In this document: piece by piece, positions 29,795-38,863 of the stretch
How positions within the stretch are numbered: position 1 is the stretch's first letter
Layout: the number at the start of each line of letters is the position of its first letter
Origin: Zoogloea sp.
GTDB taxonomy: Bacteria; Pseudomonadota; Gammaproteobacteria; Burkholderiales; Rhodocyclaceae
Assembly: GCA_023150095.1 (NCBI GenBank)
Contig: JAKLLO010000018.1
Span: forward strand, 1-49,296
DNA length: 49,296 nucleotides
Direction: 5' to 3'
Notes under the pieces: model-generated
The model's input: the letters and a program-made list of their open reading frames with translations, nothing else
What the model was told of the DNA's origin: nothing
Databases searched by the model: none
Translations under genes and position numbers: made by a program

Positions 29795-31243
29795 TCAGCG
29801 CTGGCCGCGCGACTCACGCATCTCGCGCATCTGCTCGGCCAGCAGCGCCCGCACCTCCCGCAGGCGCGAATCCACCGCCGACTGCTCGAAGAAATCCCCG
29901 TCGCCGGCCGTCTGGGCCAGCGCAAACTGCTCGGCCGACGCCGCGTAGTTGCCCTGGATGGCGTACAGCTCACCGAGGGACCGGTGCTGCCCGAGCCGCT
30001 TGCCCAGGGCCGCCTCGGCCCGCGCGCGAAACTCCCACAGCGTCGCGTCGCCCGGTGTGGTGAGCAATTCGGCCTTCGCCGCCGCCAACGCCTCCGCCGA
30101 TTTTCCCGAGCTGATCAACGCCTCGATCTCCCCGTACATCAACCGATGCGACTGGGGAAAGCGTGCCCGGGCCTCGTGAAACAGCCGCGCGGCGCCCGCC
30201 GGATCACCCTGCGCAAGTCGCAGGTCACCCTCCAGACCGTCGATCATCGCCGACAAGGCGTGGCGCTTGCGCAGTTCGGCCATCTCCCGCTCGGCATCCG
30301 CCAGCCGGCGGGTCTGGAGGTAAGCACGCACCAGGCCGTATTGGGCTGCCACCGATGGGTTGCTGCCCCGGGCGGCCGTCTCGAACTCGGCGATCACTTC
30401 CCGCGACGGCTGCTTGCCCACCTTGAGCTTGGCCCGCACCAGCTGGAAATCCAGCGAGTCCGGCACCTGTCGGTAGGGCATCTGGGCAACCCGGTTCTCC
30501 ATCTCGGTGATCCGGTCGCTCGTCAGCGGGTGGGTGCGCATGTAGGCCGGCGCGTTGTTCTCGTAGAGCCGGGCATTCTTCTGCAGGCGCTCGAAGAACC
30601 CGACCATCCCGCGCACGTCGAAGCCCGCGGCAGCCAGATTCTGCACCCCGAGCCGGTCCGCCTCGTTTTCGAAATCCCGCGAATACGAAAGCTGGGTGCT
30701 CATCCCCGCCGCCATCCCCGCGGAGATCGCCGTCTGGCTCACCTGGGCGCTGGATTTGGCTGCCAGCACCGCCACCAGCAATGAAGCCAGCATCAGCATG
30801 CCGGTCTGGCCCTGCTTGCCGAGCATTCGCGCGATATGGCGCTGAGTCACGTGGGAGACCTCGTGGGCCAGCACGCCGGCCAGCTCCGATTCGCTCTGGG
30901 CCGCCAGGATCAGGCCGGTATGGACACCGATGTTGCCGCCGGGCATGGCAAAGGCGTTGAGGGTCGGATCATTCACCCCGAAGAACTGGAAAGGCAGCCC
31001 CGCGCCAGGGCCCGACGCCACCAGCCGGTCGCCCAGCCAGTTGAGGTAGTCTTCGACCTCGGCATCGCGCAGATAGGCGGCGTCCTTCCAGCGGATATCG
31101 CGCATGATCTGCGCACCCAGGCGCTGCTCGGCCAGCGGCGAGAGCTCGCTGGACGCAGAGTCGCCCAGATCAGGCAGATCGTGGGCGATGCCCCGGGGGA
31201 TCATCACCACACACAGCAGAGCGGCAATCAGACGTTTTTTCAC
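29795..31243 (-). CDS. bepA: M48-family metalloprotease with TPR domain, BepA-like
   Basis: Periplasmic zinc protease and chaperone that monitors outer-membrane assembly (LptD and BAM substrates) in E. coli. The 482-aa product has a signal peptide (residues 1-20, ending GIAHD), the zinc motif HEVSH in [18 protein letters not shown], the third-ligand segment EADRLG, and a C-terminal TPR-like half (from about 275). The start is GTG 31243 ([11 protein letters not shown]); no ATG is near and the ribosome binding site is weak. It diverges from moaC. Confidence 0.92.
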   Translation of the reverse strand: MKKRLIAALLCVVMIPRGIAHDLPDLGDSASSELSPLAEQRLGAQIMRDIRWKDAAYLRDAEVEDYLNWLGDRLVASGPGAGLPFQFFGVNDPTLNAFAMPGGNIGVHTGLILAAQSESELAGVLAHEVSHVTQRHIARMLGKQGQTGMLMLASLLVAVLAAKSSAQVSQTAISAGMAAGMSTQLSYSRDFENEADRLGVQNLAAAGFDVRGMVGFFERLQKNARLYENNAPAYMRTHPLTSDRITEMENRVAQMPYRQVPDSLDFQLVRAKLKVGKQPSREVIAEFETAARGSNPSVAAQYGLVRAYLQTRRLADAEREMAELRKRHALSAMIDGLEGDLRLAQGDPAGAARLFHEARARFPQSHRLMYGEIEALISSGKSAEALAAAKAELLTTPGDATLWEFRARAEAALGKRLGQHRSLGELYAIQGNYAASAEQFALAQTAGDGDFFEQSAVDSRLREVRALLAEQMREMRESRGQR

Positions 31244-31284
31244 GATGCTATGATAACCGACCCCCTATTTTGGTTTCCCGCCTG

Positions 31285-31767
31285 ATGAGCGACACCTTCA
31301 CCCATTTCGACGCCCAGGGCCAGGCCCACATGGTGGATGTCTCTGCCAAATCCGAGACGCGCCGGGTCGCCCGTGCCGAAGGCCGGATCGTGATGCTGCC
31401 GTCCACGCTCGCCCGCATCCTCTCGGGCGACAACAAGAAGGGCGACGTGATCGGCATCGCCCGGATCGCCGCGATCCAGGGCGCCAAGCGCACCGCCGAC
31501 CTGATCCCCCTGTGTCACCCGATCCCCCTGACCCGTGTCGCCGCCGACTTCACCGTCGAGGGCAATGACACCATCCGCTGCACCGTCACCGCCGAAACCG
31601 TCGGCCGCACCGGCGTCGAGATGGAAGCCCTCACCGCTGTGCAGGTGGGCCTGCTCACCATCTACGACATGTGCAAGGCCGTCGACCGCGGCATGACCAT
31701 GGAAGGCATCCGCCTGCTCGAGAAGGAAGGCGGCAAGTCCGGCCATTGGAAGGCTGACGCAAAATGA
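31285..31767 (+). CDS. moaC: cyclic pyranopterin monophosphate synthase MoaC
   Basis: Completes formation of cyclic pyranopterin monophosphate from the MoaA product in molybdenum cofactor synthesis. The 160-aa product carries the MoaC signatures [35 protein letters not shown] and [22 protein letters not shown] with the catalytic-region Lys and Asp. ATG 31285 is chosen over TTG 31270. It overlaps soxY by ATGA; this pairing suggests a shared transcript, though the functions are not obviously linked. Confidence 0.97.
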   Translation: MSDTFTHFDAQGQAHMVDVSAKSETRRVARAEGRIVMLPSTLARILSGDNKKGDVIGIARIAAIQGAKRTADLIPLCHPIPLTRVAADFTVEGNDTIRCTVTAETVGRTGVEMEALTAVQVGLLTIYDMCKAVDRGMTMEGIRLLEKEGGKSGHWKADAK

Positions 31768-32234
31768 GCGCCGGCCGCCGCAGCTTTCTCCAGGGTTTTG
31801 GTAACGCCGCGCTGCTCGCCGGACTGGTGGGTGCGGGTGTGCTGAAGCCGGGCCGAGCCCTCGCAGCCGACTTCAACCGCGCGGCCTTCGACAGCAAGAA
31901 CCTCACCGACGCCCTGCGCCTGATCGGCGCCACCGGAGCCGAGGCCAGCCGCGACATTCTCCTCAAGGCCCCGGAGATCGCCGAGAACGGCGCCGCCGTG
32001 CCCATCGAGGTCATCAGCCAGATCCCGGGCACCACGCGCCTGTCTGTGCTGGTGGATAAAAACCCGTTTCCGCTGGCGCTGCAGTTCAACTTTGCGCCAG
32101 GCGCCACCCCGCGCTTTCAGGCCAAGCTGAAGATGGCCGAGAGCTCGCGCCTGCGTATCGTCGCCCTTGCTGGCGGCAAGCATTACACGGTGTTCCGCGA
32201 GGTGAAGGTCACCGTCGGCGGCTGCGGCGAATAG
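31764..32234 (+). CDS. soxY: thiosulfate-oxidation carrier protein SoxY
   Basis: SoxY carries sulfur intermediates on a C-terminal cysteine in the periplasmic Sox pathway. The 156-aa precursor has a Tat-type signal ([20 protein letters not shown], cleavage after ALA near residue 34). The C-terminus ends GGCGE, close to the canonical GGCGG; the swinging-arm cysteine is kept but the last glycine is Glu. soxZ follows 11 bp downstream. No soxA, B, X, C or D lies in the window, so partners must be elsewhere or the pair has another sulfur-carrier job. Confidence 0.93.
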   Translation: MSAGRRSFLQGFGNAALLAGLVGAGVLKPGRALAADFNRAAFDSKNLTDALRLIGATGAEASRDILLKAPEIAENGAAVPIEVISQIPGTTRLSVLVDKNPFPLALQFNFAPGATPRFQAKLKMAESSRLRIVALAGGKHYTVFREVKVTVGGCGE

Positions 32235-32245
32235 GAGTCGATACC

Positions 32246-32563
32246 ATGCCCGATCCAATCAAGATCCGCGCCACCGTCAAGGGTGACGAAGGCGAAGTCC
32301 GGGTGCTGCTGCCGCACCCGATGGAATCCGGCCAGCGCCGCGACGCTGCCGGCCAGCTCATCCCAGCCCACTTCATCACCTCGCTCACCGTCAGCCTGAA
32401 CGGCAAGCCGGTGATCGAGGGCGGCATTGGTACAGCTGTATCGACCAATCCGCTGTTCGCCTTCCAGCTTGCGGGCGTCAAGGTTGGCGACCGGCTCGGC
32501 GTGGCGTGGGTGGACAACAAGGGCCAGCGGGGCAGCGCGGAAGGCAGTTTCGCAGCAGGCTGA
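32246..32563 (+). CDS. soxZ: thiosulfate-oxidation carrier protein SoxZ
   Basis: Immunoglobulin-like partner that forms the SoxYZ heterodimer and is exported with SoxY. The 105-aa product has the SoxZ segments IKIRATVKGDEGEVRVLLPH PME region, HFITSLTVSLNGKPVI and NPLFAFQLAGVKVGDRL. No signal peptide is present, as expected. GGAG precedes ATG 32246. Confidence 0.94.
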   Translation: MPDPIKIRATVKGDEGEVRVLLPHPMESGQRRDAAGQLIPAHFITSLTVSLNGKPVIEGGIGTAVSTNPLFAFQLAGVKVGDRLGVAWVDNKGQRGSAEGSFAAG

Positions 32564-32660
32564 GTTGTAACCGGCGCGCGCAAGACAGCGCCCCGCCATC
32601 GGGACTAGAATGGCCCGCGCCTTGAAACAGGCCGCCTCCCTGACTACCGATGGCACGACC

Positions 32661-34169
32661 ATGAGCCACGAAATCGAACTCAAGCTGACCCTGCCCCAGA
32701 AATCCCTCCCCGCCCTGCGCCGCCACCCGCTGATCGCCGAAGCCCCGCGCGATGGCCGCAGCGTCACCCTCGAAAACACCTACTTCGACACCCCCGAGCT
32801 CGAACTGCGCGAGCGCCGGATGGCCGTGCGCACCCGCAAGGCCGGCACCCGCTGGCTGCAGACGGTGAAGTGCGCGGCCGAGTCCATCGGCGGCCTCTCG
32901 TCCCGCCCCGAATGGGAGCAGCCCTACGTGGGCGGCGTGTTCGACTTCTCCGCCATCGACAACGCCGACGTGCGCAACCGGCTCGAGGATTACCACCCCC
33001 GCCTGGTACCGGTGTTCAGCACCCGCTTCAAGCGCGAGACCTGCATCCTCACGCCCCGCGAAGGCATCAAGGTGCTGGCGATGATCGACAACGGCAGCAT
33101 CGAGGTGGGCGAACACAGCCGGCCCCTGTGCGAACTGGAGCTCGAGCTGGTCGAAGGTGATCCCCAGGCCCTCTACGCCATTGCGCTTGAGCTGGCCGAA
33201 ACACTGCCCCTCACGCCCGAGAACGTCAGCAAGGCCGAGCGTGGCTACCGCCTGTTCTCCAACCACGCCCTGCGCCCCGCCAAGGCCCGGCCGTCGCGCC
33301 TCGCCGCCGAGCACTCGCCGGTGGACGCCTTCCGGATCATCGCCTTCGACTGCCTCTCCCTGTGGCAGACCAACGAATCCGGCGCCCGCGAGAGCGACAA
33401 CCCCGAATTCATCCACCAGCTACGCGTGGCCCTGCGCCGCCTGCGCTCCGCGCTCCGGCTGTTCGGCCCGGCCCTGCCCCAGGTGTTTGTCGAGCGCTGG
33501 TCCCAGGGCCTCAAGGACGCCGCGGATGGCCTCGGTGCCGCCCGCGATCTGGACGTGATGCTGGCCGAAGTGCTTGGCCCGGTGGCTGAATCCGGGCTTG
33601 CCGACGAAGCCACGCAGCGCCTCATCGCGATGGCCGTCGATCGCCGCGATCGCGAGAAGGCCGCCGCCCGCGAGCAGCTCCTCGCCGCCAGCCACGGCCG
33701 CCAGATGCTGGCCTTGGCCGCCGATCTGATGGCCCTGCAGAGCGACTCGCTGGTCAAGTCGGCCAACCTCACCACCTTCGCCCGCCTGCAACTCACCCAG
33801 CTGCGCAAACGCGCCCGCAAGCGCTACGCCGCAGCCGCGACCGATCTGCACGCCGACAAGCTCCACGAGCTGCGCGTCTCCCTCAAGCGCCTGCGCTACG
33901 CCATCGAGTTCCTGCTGCCGCTGCTGCCCGAGAAAGCCACCGTCCGCTTCGCCAACGACCTGGCCGAAGCCCAGGAGATCCTCGGCTACCTCAACGACGA
34001 GACCGTCGCCCGCAACCGCCTGAAGGCCTGGGCCGGCAAGGATCCGGAGCTGCGCAGCGGCGCCGCCTTCGTCGCCGGCTGGCATGCCCCGCGCATCGCC
34101 CGGCTGCGCAAGAGCGTGCTGCCGTCCCTCGAAGACATCCTGTGGGGCAAGGCCCCGTGGCGGCGATGA
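32661..34169 (+). CDS. CYTH and CHAD domain protein (YgiF-type triphosphatase)
   Basis: The N-terminal CYTH domain (about residues 1-200) has the ExExK signature (EIELK, residues 4-8) and Arg/Lys/Glu-rich strands of the triphosphate tunnel; the C-terminal CHAD domain (about 220-500) has conserved histidines and arginines in the repeats IHQLRVALRRLRSALRLF and LHELRVSLKRLRYAIEFL. E. coli YgiF, with the same order, hydrolyses inorganic triphosphate; CHAD domains bind polyphosphate. The start ATG 32661 (MSHEIELKL) is chosen over 32610. A SixA phosphatase follows, a recurring pair. Confidence 0.93.
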   Translation: MSHEIELKLTLPQKSLPALRRHPLIAEAPRDGRSVTLENTYFDTPELELRERRMAVRTRKAGTRWLQTVKCAAESIGGLSSRPEWEQPYVGGVFDFSAIDNADVRNRLEDYHPRLVPVFSTRFKRETCILTPREGIKVLAMIDNGSIEVGEHSRPLCELELELVEGDPQALYAIALELAETLPLTPENVSKAERGYRLFSNHALRPAKARPSRLAAEHSPVDAFRIIAFDCLSLWQTNESGARESDNPEFIHQLRVALRRLRSALRLFGPALPQVFVERWSQGLKDAADGLGAARDLDVMLAEVLGPVAESGLADEATQRLIAMAVDRRDREKAAAREQLLAASHGRQMLALAADLMALQSDSLVKSANLTTFARLQLTQLRKRARKRYAAAATDLHADKLHELRVSLKRLRYAIEFLLPLLPEKATVRFANDLAEAQEILGYLNDETVARNRLKAWAGKDPELRSGAAFVAGWHAPRIARLRKSVLPSLEDILWGKAPWRR

Positions 34170-34240
34170 TGGGTTCATCAGGGCGTAACCTGGACATCGC
34201 AGACTTGTCGGCTAATTCAAAGAACGAGGAGACGACAAGA

Positions 34241-34693
34241 ATGGATCTGTTGCTGTGGCGTCACGCAGAAGCCGTGGACGGCGTGCCCGACAGCACCCGC
34301 GAACTCACCGAGCGGGGCGTCCGCCAGGCTCACAAGGTGGCCGAATGGCTGGAGAGCCGTCGCCCCAAGAAGCTGCGCGTGCTGGTGAGCCCGACCACCC
34401 GCACCCGCCAGACCGCCAGCGCCTTCACCAACAACTTCGAGATCGTGCCGGCCCTCGGCCCGGGCAACGACATCTCGGCGATCCTCGCCGCCTGCGGCTG
34501 GCCCGACGCCGGCGGTTCGGTGCTGGTCGTCGGCCATCAGCCCGAGCTTGGCCGCCTGGCCGCCCTGCTGCTGTCCGGCCAGGAGGCCGACTGGACGATC
34601 AAGAAAGGCGCCCTGTGGTGGTTCACCAACCGGGTGCGCGAAGGCGAAACCCAGACCGTGCTGCGCACCGTGATGCCTGCCGATCTGGTCTGA
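34241..34693 (+). CDS. sixA: SixA-type phosphohistidine phosphatase
   Basis: Histidine-phosphatase fold; E. coli SixA removes phosphate from phosphohistidine of signalling or PTS proteins. The 150-aa product begins MDLLLWRHAEA, with the catalytic RH motif (His8), then SPTTRTRQTA and the second histidine in VVGHQPELG. GAGGAG lies just upstream of ATG 34241. Adjacent to the CYTH-CHAD gene; polyphosphate or phosphohistidine metabolism could connect them (inference). Confidence 0.93.
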   Translation: MDLLLWRHAEAVDGVPDSTRELTERGVRQAHKVAEWLESRRPKKLRVLVSPTTRTRQTASAFTNNFEIVPALGPGNDISAILAACGWPDAGGSVLVVGHQPELGRLAALLLSGQEADWTIKKGALWWFTNRVREGETQTVLRTVMPADLV

Positions 34694-34711
34694 TCCCGTG
34701 ACGCCCAAAAC

Positions 34712-34739
34712 AAAAAAGCCACCCGAAGGTGGCTTTTTT
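34712..34739. terminator. bidirectional terminator between sixA and pntB
   Basis: A 6-bp stem (34718-34723 with 34728-34733), extended by A6/T6 flanks, with a 4-nt loop. On the minus strand it has the same C(UUCG)G tetraloop as the folE2/rplS terminator; it should end sixA and the pnt operon. Confidence 0.92.
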
Positions 34740-34759
34740 GTTGCCGTGAAGGCCGCCGG

Positions 34760-36133
34760 TCAGACCGACATCGCCTTCACGTGCTGGATCACCTCGGCGA
34801 TGGCCTGCTGGGCAGAGCCGTACAGCAGCCGGGTGTTGTCCTTGTAGAACAGGGCGTTCTCGATACCGGAGTAGCCCGTGCCCTTGCCGCGCTTCACGAC
34901 AATCACGTTCTGGGCGAGATCGGCGTTGAGGATCGGCATGCCGTAGATCGGGCTGGACTTGTCGGTGCGCGCCGACGGGTTCACCACGTCGTTCGCGCCG
35001 ATCACCAGGGCCACGTCGGCCTGGGCGAAATCGGCGTTGATTTCCTCCAGGTCGAAGATCTTCTCGTAGGGCACGCCGGCCTCGGCCAGCAGCACGTTCA
35101 TGTGGCCCGGCATTCGACCCGCGACGGGGTGGATCGCGAAGCTCACCTCGACGCCGGCTTCCTCAAGCAGCTCGGTCATTTCCCACACCTTGTGCTGGGC
35201 ACCGGCCACCGCCATGCCGTAGCCCGGCACGATGATGACCTTGCTGGCGTAGCGCATCATGGCCGCCGCATCCATCGCGCCGACTTCCTTCTGCTCGCCC
35301 TCGACCGCCTCGCCACCGCCGGCCGCAGCCATCGGCACGAAGAGGATGTTGGAGATCGGGCGGTTCATCGCCTTGGCCATCAGCTGGGTGAGCAGCGTGC
35401 CGGCCGCGCCGACGACGATACCGGCGATGATCAGCGCCGGGATGCCCATCACGAAGCCTTCGAAGCCCACGGCCAGACCAGTGAAGGCGTTGAACAGCGA
35501 GATCACCACCGGCATGTCGGCGCCGCCGATCGGCAGCGTGATGATTACGCCGAGCACCAGCGCCAGGATGAAGAACGCGCCCACCAGCATCGGGTCGATG
35601 GCCGGAGCGATCACGATCGCCGCGCCCAGGCCCAGGGTTGCCAGGGCCAGGACGACGTTCACCGCGTTCTGGGCCGGCAGCCGGAAGGCCTTCTTCATCA
35701 CGCCCTGGAGCTTCGCCCAGGCGATCACGGAACCGGAGAACGACACCGCACCGATCAGCGCGCCCAGCGTGGCCAGCAGCGTGACCACGGTGCCGTGCAT
35801 CTCGCCGCGGGCAAACTCGACCGCCGCGATGGCTGCCGCAGCACCGCCGCCCATGCCGTTGTAGATCGCCACCATCTGCGGCATGTCGGTCATCGCGACC
35901 TTCTTGCCGGAGATCCAGGCCAGCGCACCGCCGATGGCGATGGCGATGACCATCAGGGCGAAGTTGTTCATGCCCGGGGTGAGGAAGGTGACCACCGTGG
36001 CGAGCACCATGCCGACGCCCGCCCAGATGATCCCCTTGCGCGCCGAAACCGGCGAGCTCATGCCCTTCAAACCGAGGATGAAGAGCACCGCGGCCACAAA
36101 GTAGCTCGCGTCAATCAGCCACTTGATCGCCAT
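34760..36133 (-). CDS. pntB: proton-translocating NAD(P)+ transhydrogenase subunit beta
   Basis: Membrane and NADP(H)-binding subunit of the transhydrogenase that uses the proton gradient to reduce NADP+ with NADH. The 457-aa product has about nine membrane helices and a C-terminal dIII domain with VIIVPGYGMAVAGAQHKVWE, GRMPGHMNVLLAEA and VIGANDVVNPSA. Its ATG overlaps the pntA2 stop by one base (TGATG). Confidence 0.97.
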   Translation of the reverse strand: MAIKWLIDASYFVAAVLFILGLKGMSSPVSARKGIIWAGVGMVLATVVTFLTPGMNNFALMVIAIAIGGALAWISGKKVAMTDMPQMVAIYNGMGGGAAAAIAAVEFARGEMHGTVVTLLATLGALIGAVSFSGSVIAWAKLQGVMKKAFRLPAQNAVNVVLALATLGLGAAIVIAPAIDPMLVGAFFILALVLGVIITLPIGGADMPVVISLFNAFTGLAVGFEGFVMGIPALIIAGIVVGAAGTLLTQLMAKAMNRPISNILFVPMAAAGGGEAVEGEQKEVGAMDAAAMMRYASKVIIVPGYGMAVAGAQHKVWEMTELLEEAGVEVSFAIHPVAGRMPGHMNVLLAEAGVPYEKIFDLEEINADFAQADVALVIGANDVVNPSARTDKSSPIYGMPILNADLAQNVIVVKRGKGTGYSGIENALFYKDNTRLLYGSAQQAIAEVIQHVKAMSV

Positions 36134-36417
36134 CAGTTCTTCTCCTTCGACTTGAACATGGCGAGCATGCGCTCGGTCACCACGTAACCGCCGGCCGCGT
36201 TGGCAGCGCCCAGCAGCACGGCCACGAAACCGATGGCTTGTTCGAGCGGGGTCTCGGCCTGGCCGAGGGCGATCATGCCGCCCACCAGCACCACGCCGTG
36301 CACGAAGTTGGAACCCGACATCAGCGGGGTGTGCAGGATCACCGGCACACGGGAAATGACCTCGTAACCCGTGAAGGCGGCGAGCATGAAGATATAGAGT
36401 GCGACAAATCCGTCCAT
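36133..36417 (-). CDS. pntAB: NAD(P)+ transhydrogenase subunit alpha, membrane part
   Basis: A 94-aa membrane protein, the split-off C-terminal part of PntA in three-subunit enzymes. It has three helices, with LYIFMLAAFTGYEVISRVP and MSGSNFVHGVVLVGGMIAL typical of the alpha2 subunit. ATG 36417 has GGGAG at good spacing. It lies between pntAA and pntB. Confidence 0.95.
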   Translation of the reverse strand: MDGFVALYIFMLAAFTGYEVISRVPVILHTPLMSGSNFVHGVVLVGGMIALGQAETPLEQAIGFVAVLLGAANAAGGYVVTERMLAMFKSKEKN

Positions 36418-36430
36418 GATCGTCTCCCGG

Positions 36431-37555
36431 TTACAGGCCAAGGGCCTGCTTGACGCCGGCGTGGCGCACTTCGCCCGCGTGGGTCAGGCAGGCGCCCGCC
36501 AGCACCTCGTCTTCCCAGTCCAGGGCCAGGGCCCCGTCCTTGATGAAAGGCGAGATGAAGTTGAAGAGGTTCTTGGCGTACATCTCGGAGGCATGCACCG
36601 GCATGCGGCTCGGGATGTTGGTCGGGCCGATGATCAGGGTTTCGCCAACCCAGGTCTTCTCGCCCGCCATGGTGCCAGCCACGTTGCCGCCGGTCTCGGC
36701 CGCCATGTCGACGACCACCGAACCCGGCTTCATGCGCGCCACCATCTCGGCGGAGACGATGACCGGCGCCTTCTTGCCCGGGATGGCCGCAGTGGTGATC
36801 AGCGCGTCGCACTCGGCGATCGCCTTGCCGAGCTTCTCGGCCTGCTGACGCTTTTCGTCGTCGGTGAGCTCACGGGCGTAGCCGCCGGTGCCGGCAGCCG
36901 ACACGCCGGTGTCAACAAACTTTGCACCCAGCGACTCGATCTGCTCTTTGGTTTCCGGCCGCACGTCGTAGCCCGAGACCATCGCGCCCAGCCGCTTGGC
37001 GGTGGCGATCGCCTGCAGGCCCGCCACACCGGCGCCGATCACCAGCACCTTGGCCGGACGGATCGTGCCGGCGGCGTAGGTGAGCATCGGGAAGAACTTG
37101 GGCGAATGATCGGCAGCGATCAGGGCGCACTCGTAACCGGCGACCGCGGCCTGGCTCGAGAGCACGTCCATGCTCTGCGCACGGCTGATACGGGGCAACA
37201 GTTCCAAAGCGAAACAGGTGATCCCTTTTTGGCGCAACAGTTCGATGCGCTCCTTGCTGGACCACGGCTGCTGCAGCCCGACCAGTACCGAACCGGGCTT
37301 GAGCTCGTTCAGGTCATCCATGCTGAGCGGCTGGACCTGCAGCACGACGTCGGCCTTCTTGAGCACCGACGAGGCATCCGCCACCAGCTCGGCCGCGCCG
37401 TAATCCTCGTCGCGGTAGTACGCCGATGCGCCGGCACCCGCCTGGAGCAGCAGCGCCGCCCCAAGCCCCTGATACTTTTTGGCCACGTCCGGAACCAGCG
37501 CGACACGGCGCTCGCCCGGCGTAAACTCTTTGGTCACACCGATGACCAGAGGCAT
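36431..37555 (-). CDS. pntAA: NAD(P)+ transhydrogenase subunit alpha, NAD-binding part
   Basis: Soluble NAD(H)-binding dI subunit. The 374-aa product has the alanine dehydrogenase/PntA fold: VTKEFTPGERRVALVPD at the N-terminus, the Rossmann loop LVIGAGVAGLQAIATAKRLG, and PGKKAPVIVS. AAGGAGG, an excellent ribosome binding site, precedes ATG 37555. First gene of pntAA-pntAB-pntB, divergent from corA. Confidence 0.96.
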   Translation of the reverse strand: MPLVIGVTKEFTPGERRVALVPDVAKKYQGLGAALLLQAGAGASAYYRDEDYGAAELVADASSVLKKADVVLQVQPLSMDDLNELKPGSVLVGLQQPWSSKERIELLRQKGITCFALELLPRISRAQSMDVLSSQAAVAGYECALIAADHSPKFFPMLTYAAGTIRPAKVLVIGAGVAGLQAIATAKRLGAMVSGYDVRPETKEQIESLGAKFVDTGVSAAGTGGYARELTDDEKRQQAEKLGKAIAECDALITTAAIPGKKAPVIVSAEMVARMKPGSVVVDMAAETGGNVAGTMAGEKTWVGETLIIGPTNIPSRMPVHASEMYAKNLFNFISPFIKDGALALDWEDEVLAGACLTHAGEVRHAGVKQALGL

Positions 37556-37726
37556 GGAACCTCCTTATAAGAATTGTTAGGTTTCTGCTATCGTCGTGAG
37601 AGGGAATCGACAACGACGGCACACGCTGTTCTACCGTGAAACACCCCAGCCAACCCTGAAAAATCGGGAAAATCACCGGATTCTCGTTAAAGAAGTCGCA
37701 ATTTTCGGCCATTGAGCAAGATCACG

Positions 37727-38809
37727 ATGAGAAAGTCTAACAAGAAACGTGCCCGCCCAACCCGTAAGTTAGGGTTACCCCCAGGGTCCCTTGTCCATAT
37801 TGGCGAGATCAAGACCGAAAAGCCCAGCATCACGCTCATCGAGTACGACTCCCACGGCATCACCGAGACCCGTTTCGAGGACATCGAGCTATCCCGAGCC
37901 CATCACGCCACCCGCGAGAAGATGTGGCTGAACGTGTACGGCCTGCACGACCCCGCCGTGATGGCCGAGATCGGTCGCCGCTTCAAGCTGCACCCGCTCG
38001 TCCAGGAGGACATCCTCAACACCCAGCAGCGCCCCAAGAGCGACGAATACGCCGATTACCTCTTCATCGTCGGCCGCTGCTTCGACTTCGACGCCGAATC
38101 CCGCAGCCTGAATTCCGACCAGGTGAGCATCGTTCTCGGGCGCAACTTCGTGCTCACCTTCCAGGAGCGGGCCACCGGCGCCTTCGAGTCCGTCCGGGAG
38201 CGCCTGCGCGCCGAGCACGGCGCCATGCGCGCCCACGGCACCGACTACCTCGCCTACGCCATCCTCGACACGCTGGTGGACCGCTATTTCGTGATGCTCG
38301 ACAACCTGAGCGACATGGCCGAAGACCTCGAGGACGCCGCGCTAACCCGCCCCACCCCGGCGCTCCTTGCCGAGATCAACCGGGTCAAGCACGAGGCGCT
38401 GACGCTGCGCCGGGCCGTCTGGCCGCTGCGGGAGATCCTCAACACCCTGGCCCGGGCCGACAACGGCTTTTTCAGCGCAGATACCCGGCTCTATCTCCGC
38501 GACATCTACGACCACACCGTGCACGTGCTCGAATCGCTCGAATCGGTCCGGGATCTCCTCGCCGACCTGCTGGACATCTATCTCTCCAGCGTCAGCAACC
38601 GGCTCAACACCGAAGTGCGCATCCTCACCGTGCTCACCACGCTCTTCATGCCCGCCACACTGATCGCCGGCATCTTCGGGATGAACTTCCACGAGATGCC
38701 GTTTCTGGACCAGCCCGACGGCTTCTGGATTGCGCTCAGCATGATGGTGGGGGCTGCGGCGCTGATGGCCGCATCGTTCTGGCGCCGCAACTGGCTGAGA
38801 ACCCGCTGA
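37727..38809 (+). CDS. corA: CorA-family magnesium/cobalt transporter
   Basis: Homopentameric Mg2+ channel of the inner membrane. The 360-aa product has a large cytoplasmic N-terminal domain, the long pore helix and two C-terminal membrane helices; the selectivity motif GMN is in IAGIFGMNFHEMP. A basic N-terminal stretch (MRKSNKKRARPTRK) is a little longer than usual. ATG 37727 is chosen over TTG 37712. A GC-rich hairpin follows. Confidence 0.94.
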   Translation: MRKSNKKRARPTRKLGLPPGSLVHIGEIKTEKPSITLIEYDSHGITETRFEDIELSRAHHATREKMWLNVYGLHDPAVMAEIGRRFKLHPLVQEDILNTQQRPKSDEYADYLFIVGRCFDFDAESRSLNSDQVSIVLGRNFVLTFQERATGAFESVRERLRAEHGAMRAHGTDYLAYAILDTLVDRYFVMLDNLSDMAEDLEDAALTRPTPALLAEINRVKHEALTLRRAVWPLREILNTLARADNGFFSADTRLYLRDIYDHTVHVLESLESVRDLLADLLDIYLSSVSNRLNTEVRILTVLTTLFMPATLIAGIFGMNFHEMPFLDQPDGFWIALSMMVGAAALMAASFWRRNWLRTR

Positions 38810-38840
38810 CGCCCGGCGCGCATCCACCGCCACAAGAGGA

Positions 38841-38861
38841 AAAGGGGCCAACGGCCCCTTT
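38841..38861. terminator. hairpin between corA and the PP2C gene
   Basis: A perfect 9-bp stem (38841-38849 with 38853-38861) with a 3-nt loop, flanked by A residues before it but only a short T run after; suits both convergent genes. Confidence 0.65.
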
Positions 38862-38863
38862 CA

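Noticed and set aside
34781..36187. 468-codon plus-strand frame over pntB
   Set aside because: Antisense shadow, His/Asp/Gln-rich, with no coherent domain; pntB is unambiguous.
37556..37726. A further small gene between pntAA and corA
   Set aside because: Open frames there are short and lack ribosome binding sites; the gap is adequate for two divergent promoters.
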